Shown here: piece by piece, positions 1 to 7,332 of the stretch
How positions within the stretch are numbered: the stretch's first letter is position 1
How the letters are laid out: the number at the start of each line of letters is the position of its first letter
From: Euperipatoides rowelli
Lineage: Eukaryota; Onychophora; Udeonychophora; Euonychophora; Peripatopsidae
Length of the DNA: 13,851 nucleotides
Assembly (NCBI GenBank): GCA_003024985.2
Contig: PXIH01S0008340.1
Strand: one strand, 5' to 3'
Notes under the pieces: generated by a model
What the model was told of the DNA's origin: nothing
Databases searched by the model: none
What the model saw: the letters and a program-made list of their open reading frames with translations, nothing else
Program-made: the position numbers and the translations under genes

Positions 1-640
1 TTTTTTATGAGTAAAATACGCGTGTAGAAGCGTTAACGCGATCTCTGAGGGGGGGATAGATAGTATATACTATAAACTCAGTTATGTCGGGCTTTTAGAG
101 GGGTTCGTAAAATTGTAAAAAATTACAAAAATATCGCCCAAAATTTGCAAATTTTTGTTTATTTTATAGTAATTTAATTTTCATTCATGTTTAAAAGTTG
201 ACCTTTTGGTTTTGTTCTAGCCTATATTAAAATTTTAATTTTAAAAAATATTTGGTATGACAAGACAAAGGGGAGTAAAAAAAGTGATACTTTCTGAATG
301 GTGTATATGTGCAAAATCATGAAAAAAAAATATTATTTAGATACCCAAACCTCTGATCTCACTATAGGACACATTGCCCTTCTGTTGCGACGCAATAAAT
401 ACTTGTTAAATTTCTTCTCAAATTGCTTTTTTTTTATTTTAAGTTAAAGAAAAAGTTTTACTTTTGCAAAAAAAAAAAAAAAAAAAGTTTACAAACAAAA
501 GTGCTTTTAAACACAGCTAGATTAATTACTGTAACTTTGCTTATCTATTCAGACTGCCATGAAGATTTCCTGAATTATTGGACATCTGCACTTTTGTTTT
601 TACTGGGTTGATCATTTGGACTCCGTTTAGTGAGAGAAAT
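1..640. other. AT-rich noncoding stretch
   Basis: I see no supportable gene here. There is a 10-bp perfect palindrome (GCGTTAACGC, 30-39) and a 19-base A run at 468-486. A 62-codon open frame at 423-611 is lysine/phenylalanine low-complexity sequence read through that A run, and I do not count it as a gene. Confidence 0.6.
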
Positions 641-926
641 TTATTTACTTTAATGATGGGATGATCGCCCTCATTTCCCTTTTTTTCTTCTTATTGGCCT
701 CGTGATTAGAGCCACACATTTGGATAACATGTTTGCTGTGTTTTCCTTTATTTTCCTGTCGCAAAATTATTTGAAGCCAAGGTAATAATGCGCAAGACAA
801 TTTTGATGTTTTCCTATTTGCGAAGACAAGAGCACTTTTTCCTCTACTATTTATTAGTTTTATCGTTAAAGTTGACGTAAATATAAATTGAACAATAAAT
901 TTTGTGTTTTTAAACTTTATGATTCC

Positions 927-950
927 AATCAACGTTAATACTGTATATGT
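927..950 (+). repeat. 24-bp direct repeat, copy 1
   Basis: Identical over 24 bases to 1728-1751. The repeat begins AATCAACGTTAATAC and ends TGTATATGT. The two copies start 801 bp apart, and the flanks differ immediately outside the match. The first 15 bases also occur inverted at 1750-1764, so 927-1764 is bounded by 15-bp inverted repeats. I see no clear target-site duplication. It may be the edge of a small nonautonomous element; that is inference. Confidence 0.75.
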
Positions 951-1727
951 TAGGGACGAGTCGTTGAAACATATTCTGCTTAGCAAATATACCTATTTGC
1001 AATAAATTAAGTTTGACAAAAGTATCCATTCCTTTTAATAAAATTTACAAATTCCCTTTAANACTGGAAAGCTCTTGAGTTGATACCTGATTCGGGATTG
1101 ACACAGCCAAAATGTAGTCGATGCAAATCTGGACTGCTTTATATAAGTAGTAGCAAATATGTGGTTGAAACCTCGGAACTCTGGAACTAATTATAGGTAC
1201 AGTATACTCTAGATGCTTACTGGCGATTGTAGAGGAAAAAGCACTACTTGTCCGGTTATGTCAATGGGCATCTCATGGATAGTTTGAGTTCCCCACATCA
1301 TCTTGGTTCTCCAGACGCTATTGGTGTTCGATTTTAAAAAGCTGTCTCTGTCATTCTTATCTCTATGGTATTCTGGTCAAGTCTTCATTTTATCTCCGGA
1401 ACATGAGCTTATATAACTTCTTGTTACTAGCGTTAAGTTTGATGTTGATTTTATTTCAATAGGTCGCTAGTGACTGTCATCTGCTCTTTATGTAAATAGA
1501 CCAAAAGATGTAATCACCACCTGGTGAAAAAGGTTGGAAGTATAATTTCTTTAAAATTAAATACAAAATTAGCAGAATCTTGGTATCCATGGCAACCATT
1601 GCGAATATTTCCTCCCCAAGTTTTATTAATTAGTTTCCTTCAGTTTCATTGATCATAATGTCCAGATTAGCTAATATTTGTTACATTAAGCAGTATTTAT
1701 AACTTTCTTTTTATTATGATTTAAATT
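951..1727. other. noncoding DNA between the 24-bp repeats
   Basis: I found no gene, RNA or recognisable element interior. Base composition is somewhat less AT-rich than the flanks at about 1070-1400. One ambiguous base (N) lies at 1062. Confidence 0.5.
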
Positions 1728-1764
1728 AATCAACGTTAATACTGTATATGTATTAACGTTGATT
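1728..1764. repeat. 24-bp repeat copy 2 inside a perfect 15-bp-stem hairpin
   Basis: The left arm is 1728-1742 (AATCAACGTTAATAC), the loop is 1743-1749 (TGTATAT), and the right arm is 1750-1764 (GTATTAACGTTGATT), with all 15 pairs perfect. The first 24 bases repeat 927-950 exactly. The right arm contains TATTAAC, resembling a branch-point consensus, about 31 nt upstream of the candidate splice acceptor at 1787-1788. The symmetry is directly visible; any role in splicing or transposition is inference. Confidence 0.8.
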
Positions 1765-1788
1765 TAAAGTTCTTTCATTTCTTTGCAG

Positions 1789-1900
1789 GGAGAAGGGGTG
1801 GAGGGAGGCTATGCTTAGGGTGGCTAGCCCCAAGGAAAAAGAGATAAAGAGTGGAGAAGAGTTGATAGAGGCTTCAACATCAATACAAATATACATATGA
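1789..1900 (+). CDS. candidate 3' terminal exon, product unknown
   Basis: A pyrimidine-rich tract ending TTTCTTTGCAG (AG at 1787-1788) precedes a short open frame. After one base completing a split codon, 36 codons run from 1790 to a TGA at 1898-1900. The peptide is charged, starts EKGWREAMLR and has a Lys/Glu-rich middle; I do not recognise it. A TATTAAC sequence lies about 31 nt before the AG, at a usual branch-point distance. Two AATAAA signals follow at 1949-1954 and 1973-1978, as expected for a last exon. Against it, 36 codons is short enough to be open by chance in such DNA, no partner exon is visible upstream, and the branch-point-like sequence lies inside a repeat. Treat it as a splice-site-based guess, not an established gene. 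Confidence 0.25.
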
Positions 1901-1948
1901 AACAAATGAAGACAATTTGAAAATAACACTTATAAAAGTAGTTGGTCA

Positions 1949-1978
1949 AATAAAGTAGGCTATAAATATAGGAATAAA
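1949..1978 (+). promoter_or_regulatory. two AATAAA polyadenylation-type signals
   Basis: AATAAA occurs at 1949-1954 and 1973-1978, 50-80 nt after the stop codon of the candidate terminal exon. The hexamer is common by chance in AT-rich DNA, so this only supports the exon model. Confidence 0.25.
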
Positions 1979-1994
1979 TCAATTAGATGTCTTC

Positions 1995-2764
1995 TGTAAT
2001 TTATCAATTAAATTGATAAATGACATAACTCCCTAAAGGGAATCAAATTAAGTTATTACTACTCATTGAGTTTCTAATCTCTTTCTTTGGCCATCCACTT
2101 GAACAAACTTCCAAAGTACATCTAGAACTTTAATTGTGATTACTAGTTAAAATTTATTTAAAAAAACAAGACACTACTTATGTATCACTCCCAAAAAGAA
2201 GTTGAGTGAAATTTTAAGCTTGTAACTCCAACATTTTATTTAACTTGTATCACTCAAAAAAAACTAAGTGCATTACTTTAATTCATAATCCCTTGTATCA
2301 CTCATAAGAGAAAAACTGGGCGAATTAAATTTATCTTTGCAATAATTTTGTAACCCCCCAACTGGTGAATCAACTTATTTTGTACTAAACAATAAACTCA
2401 ACATTATTGGCAATTTATTATTTAGAAACTTGTTTAAGATTCCCTTGTATTTGTCATTATTGTTTCGAGAGTTTCTCTATATGGTGAAACTAGCAAATCT
2501 CTTTTCAACAAACTCTCTCTTATTAACTTGAAACTTTTAAATTAAGGCAAATTATATTTAACGAACTCTTTCTTACTAAACAGTCAAGTTAAAACCAATT
2601 ATGAATTATAGGGATGAAAATCTGCAGAAGTTTTCATTCCGGACTTTATCATTTAATAAATGGTGAAGTCAACGATCCTTTCCCAACGCTGTATGGTTAG
2701 TTACAGTTACTATATCAGATTGTTATTTGTGCATTTCTTTGTATTTTAAAGTTCACCCATCTTT
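1995..2764. other. AT-rich noncoding DNA with a decayed short repeat
   Basis: No gene seen. The decamer TGTATCACTC recurs at 2181, 2246 and 2294. Each is followed by an A-rich spacer, and the first two then by GAGTG or AAGTG, giving weak CACTC/GAGTG hairpins. A second weak pair (CAAACTCTCTCTTATT at about 2509 and a variant about 53 bp later) is also visible. These look like remnants of a degenerate local repeat. Confidence 0.4.
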
Positions 2765-3226
2765 ATGGCTACTTTAAAGAAAATATTAGCAGGTCAAGAT
2801 ATTACCGTGCCCCCTCCCTATGATGCTTACGATACTCGTTTGTGTCCGAGGCACGATTTGTTGAGGTATCTTTATATCTCTTTGGTAGCTAAGTATAATG
2901 GACGTGGGGATGAGTTGGATTACCTACGTAATGCTTACGATGCCCTAACCAGGGACTATTTAAAACAGGTTTCCCAGGTCTCCTATCTCATTATTCCTTT
3001 GGATAAAATTGGAAGTGCCCCAGGCCCAATTGTAGAAGAGGCAAGTGCCCAAGTTGGATTTTTAGAGCCTACTGTTTCTCATGACGTACGGTCTCAGCCA
3101 CCAGTTCCCTCTCCAGACGTCGGAGCCCCTGCCAGTGATTTCTCATGTCCTCTGTTGGACTTTGGGCAGTCAATTTCGTGGTCCGTACATGAAAGTGGAT
3201 GGGTGCCCGGCAAAAGGCGCTGTTGA
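2765..3226 (+). CDS. unidentified 153-residue ORF in a CpG-richer patch
   Basis: An ATG-initiated frame runs 153 codons to a TGA at 3224-3226. I do not recognise the protein. Residues 1-80 are mixed and look globular, rich in Tyr, Leu and Asp, including a stretch LCPRHDLLRYLYISLVAKY. From about residue 85 it becomes Pro/Ser/Val-rich and looks disordered. I see no signal peptide, zinc knuckle or membrane segment. Local GC and CpG content are clearly higher than in the surrounding DNA, and the length is unlikely by chance. Immediately after position 3190 a second frame stays open to a TAA near 3300 with a similar Pro/Ser/Asp-rich flavour, so the ORF may be frameshifted near its end. It may be a host gene, an exon, or an ORF of an uncharacterised mobile element. 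No strong splice donor is visible at its end. The ATG at 2765 is the first in frame; the upstream region is AT-rich with no clear promoter. Confidence 0.45.
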   Translation: MATLKKILAGQDITVPPPYDAYDTRLCPRHDLLRYLYISLVAKYNGRGDELDYLRNAYDALTRDYLKQVSQVSYLIIPLDKIGSAPGPIVEEASAQVGFLEPTVSHDVRSQPPVPSPDVGAPASDFSCPLLDFGQSISWSVHESGWVPGKRRC

Positions 3227-3299
3227 TGCAACGCGTATCCCGACCTTCCCGAGATGTCCCAGCATTGGACTCTACTGCGTCTGTTCCGGATCCTCAATC

Positions 3300-3675
3300 C
3301 TAATTATAACTTTCAATGTTTGAAATTTATCTCTATGATGTTTTGTTTATAAATTATTTCTCAATTTCAATTTTATAAAATGATTTCTTTAAATTACTAT
3401 TATATATTTGTATTCCTTTGAGTTTGACTTTGTTTTATCGATTATGTTTTAATTAGCTTAATATTTTATCTCCATTAGAATTTAAGATTTAAGAATTTCT
3501 TTACTGATTAAACAATTTGTGGGGGATCATCACTTTAATTTTATTTTATCAGTGACTTTATTATCATTTTGATTTATGCAGAAGATTTAAATTGTGTTTT
3601 AGTAACAAAACATTCTTTATTGCTATTCATCCCTTTTTTTTTGTACAAACGGTCGTTTGTATATTGGTGATTATT
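3300..3675. other. AT-rich DNA where the 3' end of the Gypsy element is expected
   Basis: Because pol reads on the minus strand, the 3' LTR should lie here. On the minus strand an A9-GGGATGA purine run (3627-3642) resembles a polypurine tract, and several AATAAA sequences follow. I cannot define LTR ends: no second LTR copy is present in the window to compare with. An 8-bp inverted repeat, TACAAACG-GT-CGTTTGTA, lies at 3644-3661. Confidence 0.25.
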
Positions 3676-3780
3676 TTAGTTATGGGGTGTTACGGTAGGA
3701 TCTTCAGGTTCAACAGGTGTACCGGTTCCTGTTTTTATTTTATTTGAACCACTCAAAATTTGTTGAAAATTTTGGCCCAT
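3676..3780 (-). CDS. small 34-residue ORF just downstream of pol
   Basis: On the minus strand an ATG in a favourable AAAATGG context (3778-3780) opens 34 codons to a TAA at 3676-3678. The peptide starts MGQNFQQILSG and ends in a Pro/Glu/Thr-rich stretch (TPVEPEDPTVTP). It begins 43 nt after the last pol stop, so it would be the 3'-most frame of the element. It could be a remnant of a third ORF, of the pol tail after a frame disruption, or a chance frame. An MG start is compatible with N-myristoylation, as in some retroelement Gag proteins, but the position after pol does not fit gag. Family unknown. Confidence 0.25.
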   Translation of the reverse strand: MGQNFQQILSGSNKIKTGTGTPVEPEDPTVTPHN

Positions 3781-3823
3781 TTTCTTAGATAGATGGTGCC
3801 ATAATCAAATTTTGTTTTTATAG

Positions 3824-4159
3824 TTAACGAAGATATTCTTCATACTCTACAATTTCTAGTTGCTTCTCTGAGTCGTAGGTACCCTCATCCTCTTCGTGGA
3901 AAGATATGATGGGGTTTGTTTGTCCATTTTCATTTGGTATACCTTTATTAGTTCTTGGGTTTGTAGCATTTAATTGTTCATCAACAAGCTGAGTCCTTTG
4001 TGCATAAGGCTTCAGTTTCTCTATGTGGGCTTGTTTTGTTATGTTCAGGCGTTTTATATCTTGTATGATATAATTTGCCATCCCTGTTCGTTTTATAACT
4101 GTATAGGGTCCAGTGTACCTCTCGTTCAGCTTTCTGTTATGACCTGCATAACTAGCCAA
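3824..4159 (-). pseudogene. integrase C-terminal GPY/F module and acidic tail
   Basis: LNERYTGPYTVIKR matches the GPY/F module of Ty3/Gypsy integrases, followed by the usual HIEKLKPY. The segment after residue 50 is a polar, Asn/Glu-rich tail ending in an acidic run. About 80 bases between this frame and the core at 4262 also look coding in a third frame, with disruption near 4180. The tail ends at a TAA at 3824-3826. Confidence 0.85.
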
Positions 4160-4261
4160 GTCTAAAGCTAACAGTCTCCTATATTAAACTCACGAAGGCG
4201 GCACACTCTATCCTTATTTCTCACGTTATCAATGGATGCCTGATGTAAATTGGTGAAAACT

Positions 4262-4790
4262 TCAGACTTTGTAGTCCAGCTTCTCCATTATGGCATCTAC
4301 TAAATCAATTCTTTCTAGATTATCTTTATTTTCATTCAGGTTGAATTCTGAAAATACGTCATATTGATAGAACCCGTGAAAGATGTAGAAAGGGACCTGT
4401 TTTGTGCTACTGTGGATGGTATTATTGATTATCTGTATTAAGTATGGGAGCATGGTGTCCCAATCGGTGAAATTTTTGTTACAGTAGTGGGCTATTAAGC
4501 GGAGTATTTTGCTGTTAATTTCACTTATGCCATTAGCTCTTGGCCAGTAACTTTGGGTCATTATTCTCTCTATCCCGAGCTTGGCACACAGGGTGGACAT
4601 ATGACCCACCAGTTGAGGTCCCCTATCAGACAGTATCCTTTTGGAGCCGTTATATCGCGTATATATGTTTTCCATATAGTCTTTGGTGATTATATGGGCT
4701 TCTTGACTGGGAAGGGGGCTAGTGAAGGTCATCCTTGAGAAATGGTCGGTATATGTTATTATATTTGTTCCTCCTTTGGGTGGTCGAAAA
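4262..4790 (-). pseudogene. integrase catalytic core
   Basis: The frame runs 4262-4843, and homology to the core begins near 4790. It has the second catalytic Asp in SDRGPQ (residue 73) and the catalytic Glu in ANGISEINSKI (residue 108), 34 residues between them where Gypsy integrases usually have 35, so one residue appears lost. Downstream, WDTMLPYLIQIINNTIHSST matches the usual region after the core. With the Asp in the neighbouring fragment, all three members of the DDE triad are present, but in two frames. Confidence 0.88.
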
Positions 4791-5025
4791 GGGGCCCAAT
4801 ATATCGATGCTGAGTTTTGACATGCATGTGGGTGGTGGTTCAACTGGTTGTATAGGAGCCTTTACTCTAATTCTATTTCGTCGTCGGCATTTTTCACAAC
4901 TATTAATGTATGTTTTAATATCCGAAAATATGGTATCCCAGGTAAAATTCCTTTTAATTTTATATAAAGTTTGCAATAGTGAAAAGTGTCCCCTGCAAGA
5001 CTATCATGATAAAGTATAATACTTC
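4719..5025 (-). pseudogene. integrase N-terminal zinc finger and start of core
   Basis: The Cys pair of the HHCC finger is CEKC (residues 27-30 of the frame at 4719-4976), preceded by the FTWDTIFSDIKTYINS helix region. The His half lies just upstream in another frame at about 4975-5025, so a disruption sits near 4960. The first catalytic Asp of the integrase core is in LSIDILGPF (residue 58). Near 4790 the homology leaves this frame and continues in that of 4262-4843. Confidence 0.85.
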
Positions 5026-5181
5026 TGGTATTAAAGATGCTGGTACTATTGTTCTGTATGCTGTGAATTGAGATCTGCCTAACTGTATTAATTTCATTAA
5101 TATATTATTTTCATCTAGAATATTATCATAATTTAATTTGTTTATTAATTCGTAGCAGTAAGGATCATTTTGTTATTCTGT

Positions 5182-5701
5182 CTACATTAGCTCGATTGTT
5201 ATTGGTCTTTTTGATGTTACTAATGCGCATGTGTTGACAGTCTCACTCCCTTTGTGACTTCGCGAGAGCATATTCGCGAAGTTGTTGAGTTTACCCGGGA
5301 TGTGTTCAAAGTTAACATTTTGTTGAATACTTATCCATCTTGCTACCCTGGAATTTGTATCTTTTAGCTCCACTAATTAGGTTATTGGCTTATGGTAGGT
5401 CATAAGTATTACTTTATTCCCATACGTCATATGTTTAAATTGATCAAGAGCAAATACGATAGCTAGTGTCTCTCAATGACGGCATTATTTCTTTCAGCCC
5501 TATTTAATCTTCTGCTTGCATAGGCGATTGGTTGTAGGTTCCCCCCTCGCTATTCTTTTGCTCTAAAACCGTGCCAATTGAGGTGAGTGAGGCTTCCGAT
5601 TTTATGATAAAAGGTCTATCGTATCGTGGAAAGGCTAGTAATGGTGCCGTTAGTTTTTGTTTTAGGGTCTGAAAGGCGAATTCCGCGTTTTCATTCCACA
5701 T
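5182..5701 (-). pseudogene. RNase H domain, split by frame change and nonsense codon
   Basis: The first piece (5504-5701) has the entry to the domain: FAFQTLKQKLTAPLLAFP and then KSEASLTSIGTVLEQ, where families usually have a TDAS motif. The first catalytic Asp is replaced by Glu at residue 36 of this segment. The middle of the domain is scattered over frames between about 5505 and 5380, with an in-frame TAA at 5377-5379. The last piece (5182-5373) carries the typical end, RVARWISIQ, then HIPGKLNNFANMLSR, where the usual Asp of ADALSR is Asn. Catalysis would not be expected. Confidence 0.85.
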
Positions 5702-5898
5702 AATTTGTGCATTCCTTTTTTCAATAAATCATATAATGGGGCTGCAATTTCGGCAAAATTTAATATAAATTTTCTATAAAAATTAAGGTTGCCTAGAAAG
5801 CTCCGCGCTCCTTTTACAGTAGTTGGCCTGGCTAAATTTTGTATGGCGGTTACGCTGTTTTCTACTGGCCTACAGCCATTTTTATCTGCCATATGCAC
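5662..5898 (-). pseudogene. RT thumb/connection fragment
   Basis: This frame follows the RT palm after a disruption near 5900. It contains the Gypsy connection signature, seen here as ARSFLGNLNFYRKFI followed by AAPLYDLLKKG; in intact elements this links RT to RNase H. After LLKKG the frame runs into non-homologous residues, and homology resumes in the frame of 5504-5701. The second disruption therefore lies near 5700. Confidence 0.85.
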
Positions 5899-5906
5899 TA
5901 AATATT

Positions 5907-6287
5907 TTATTGATTCTCTAAATAATTTGCATTTGGATGGTTTAACAGATTGGCCTTTTCTAACATGGCTAGCATTTCTAACTTTTGCAAATGTTCATCT
6001 ATGCTTGGTGAATGGATAATTATATCGTCTAGATAGACAAAGACGTGGCCTTTTAATATATTGTCATGGAGGCATTCTACCATAATCTTTTGAAAGATGG
6101 CTGCTGATGTTAAACATCCTTGACAAATGCGGGTGAATGCATATTTTGCGAACGGTACAGAAAAGGCAAACTTTTTCTTAACGTTGAAATAGCCATTGTT
6201 CAAATCGAGGCTGCTGAATATACGTGCAACGCCTAGATTTTCAAGGATATCCTCTATGCGCATGATCGGGTATTGTTCATTTACGAT
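5907..6287 (-). pseudogene. reverse transcriptase palm fragment
   Basis: About 126 codons. Near the start is the family stretch NEQYP-I-M-RIEDIL. Motif A follows as SSLDLNNGY, with the catalytic Asp at residue 20 counted from the ATG at 6263. The catalytic YLDD box lies at residues 77-80, followed by DEHLQKLEML as in other Gypsy RTs. All three catalytic Asp positions are kept. The usual PFGLxNAPATFQ region is diverged (CQGCLTSAAIFQK). The fingers subdomain is missing because the pol fragment is truncated at 6288. The frame ends with a stop at 5907, after which homology continues in another frame. Confidence 0.9.
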
Positions 6288-7007
6288 TCAGGGCACTTTA
6301 AGCACTATAAATGGCACGATACAAAGGCCCGTTCCATTCTAGAAAAGCGAATAACAGGCAAGGCGAAAGCGCTATATGTAGCAGGGCTTGGGAATCAAAA
6401 TTTTATTACATTAGAAGAAAGTCTTCAAGACCTTAGAAAGTTATTCTCACTACAGATAGATAAGACACAAACTAGAAAGCTTTTAAATAAATGCAGTCAA
6501 GGCATAGATGAAACAGCGCTAAGTTATCGTTTAGGACTTTTTGCCCTGGCTGAGCCATTAAGGCCTCCCCCTAGAAGTTCATTAGTTGAAAACAAAAAGA
6601 TGATTCTAGATCTATATAAAGTAGGTATACTCCCTAACCTAGGAGTCAAATTAATAAGAAAAGGCGATATGACTTTGAAAGAAAGTATAGAGTATACTGA
6701 GAATCTTGAACTGCAATTTAAACTATTGGAAGGTAGGAGTAGGTCAGTAATTAGCGTAGCCACTAAAGATAGATTTGAACCGTCTTTCGCGAAACAAATA
6801 GAGGAACTAAAAGCCATGCTTGAGGAATTACTAAAGCAAAATAAGGAAAGAATAACAAAAGAGCATTATAAAAGTCCTCTATTTTGTAATTTTTGCAAAA
6901 TACCTGGTCATTCCGAAGAAAGATGTTTTAAGAAACCGAAAGTAAATACGCCAACCCCCGACATTCTTAGGTACCACGAGTGTTGGGGAAGGAAACAGTG
7001 TCGATAG
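6273..7007 (+). CDS. gag: Gag fragment with CCHC zinc knuckle
   Basis: An uninterrupted 244-codon frame. Its first 6-8 codons are antisense of the neighbouring RT, so the true gag part starts about 6290 and lacks its natural start. Residues 11-60 match the retrotransposon Gag pattern (W-x-D, then LEKRITGKA and LEESLQDLRKLF). Residues 130-150 give TLKESIEYTENLE, typical of the capsid end. A short charged helix lies at 173-195. A CX2CX4HX4C nucleic-acid-binding knuckle has C205, C208, H213 and C218. Gag would package element RNA. No protease follows: the frame ends at TAG 7005-7007, 2 bp before a repeat begins. Unlike the pol next to it, no frame disruption is seen in 240 codons, which suggests a different, younger source. 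It may derive from a Ty3/Gypsy element, but the family was judged only from Gag pattern. Confidence 0.82.
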   Translation: MFIYDSGHFKHYKWHDTKARSILEKRITGKAKALYVAGLGNQNFITLEESLQDLRKLFSLQIDKTQTRKLLNKCSQGIDETALSYRLGLFALAEPLRPPPRSSLVENKKMILDLYKVGILPNLGVKLIRKGDMTLKESIEYTENLELQFKLLEGRSRSVISVATKDRFEPSFAKQIEELKAMLEELLKQNKERITKEHYKSPLFCNFCKIPGHSEERCFKKPKVNTPTPDILRYHECWGRKQCR

Positions 7008-7008
7008 G

Positions 7009-7128
7009 CTAAAATAAATTTAAAAAAAAAAAAGAATTTTTAGAAATGGAATTAATTTTTTTTAATTTTTTTTCTGAAAGGTAACTATTTTACCCCACCT
7101 GATCTTACAGTATATGTTCAAGAATAAA
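7009..7128 (+). repeat. direct repeat copy 1 (about 110 bp)
   Basis: Matches 8702-8807 over its whole length, apart from A/T-run length differences and a few substitutions. It starts CTAAAATAAAT and ends TATATGTTCAAGAATAAA. It contains AACTATTTTACCCCAC at 7083-7098. The left edge lies 2 bp after the gag stop codon. Confidence 0.85.
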
Positions 7129-7332
7129 ATTGACTTGTTTTGTATTCCTTCAGTTTGTAAAAAGTATATTTGAACTATTGTCAAAAAATTAATCTTAAGT
7201 TTGCAACTGTGGTATTATCACTTTTCAGAATTTTTTTATTTAACATTGATAGCAATATTAGACCCTAATACCAAGTTTTTGCAAGAAAGGCAATGAACTA
7301 TTTTACCCCATAGTGTGGGGTAAAATAGGTAC
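7082..7332. mobile_element. candidate MITE with inverted termini
   Basis: The left end GTAACTATTTTACCCCACC (7082-7100) is inverted at 7314-7332 with about two mismatches. This gives a roughly 250-bp element with no coding capacity. A further direct copy of the terminus (7296-7310) lies next to the right end and makes a 13-bp-stem hairpin with it (7298-7310 and 7316-7328). No transposase is present and no target-site duplication is clear. Confidence 0.4.

Larger units (their letters stand above)
3676..6287 (-). mobile_element. Ty3/Gypsy LTR-retrotransposon relic, 5'-truncated
   Basis: The order on the minus strand is reverse transcriptase, RNase H, integrase zinc finger, integrase core, then the GPY/F module. 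RT-RNase H-integrase is the Ty3/Gypsy (Metaviridae) order, unlike Ty1/Copia, where integrase comes first. Protease and the N-terminal part of RT are absent. The right boundary is sharp: homology stops at a TGA at 6288-6290, next to an oppositely oriented gag fragment. LTRs are not identifiable. The numerous frame disruptions show it is a dead copy. Confidence 0.9.
3824..6287 (-). pseudogene. pol: pol polyprotein pseudogene (RT, RNase H, integrase)
   Basis: An intact protein of this family would copy element RNA into DNA and integrate it. Here the reading frame changes or stops near 5900, 5700 and 5505, at an in-frame TAA at 5377-5379, and near 4960, 4790 and 4180, so at least seven lesions separate recognisable domains. 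The protease and RT fingers are missing upstream. The final segment ends at a TAA at 3824-3826. Because each domain piece is still readable, the copy is decayed but not ancient beyond recognition. The number of lesions is my count from frame shifts between family motifs; the positions are approximate. Confidence 0.88.

Noticed and set aside
645-986. 113-codon minus-strand open frame
   Set aside because: Its length is within what AT-rich DNA of this size can give by chance. The protein is not recognisable and part of it is the 24-bp repeat at 927-950. No start context or splice support.
3974-5019. Plus-strand frames opposite pol
   Set aside because: These are antisense shadows of the integrase region, where the minus strand carries the family motifs.
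6290-7007. Simple inversion of the gag part of the same Gypsy element
   Set aside because: Possible, but decay differs greatly between gag (intact) and pol (many lesions), so two separate sources seem more likely. Kept open as a finding rather than asserted.
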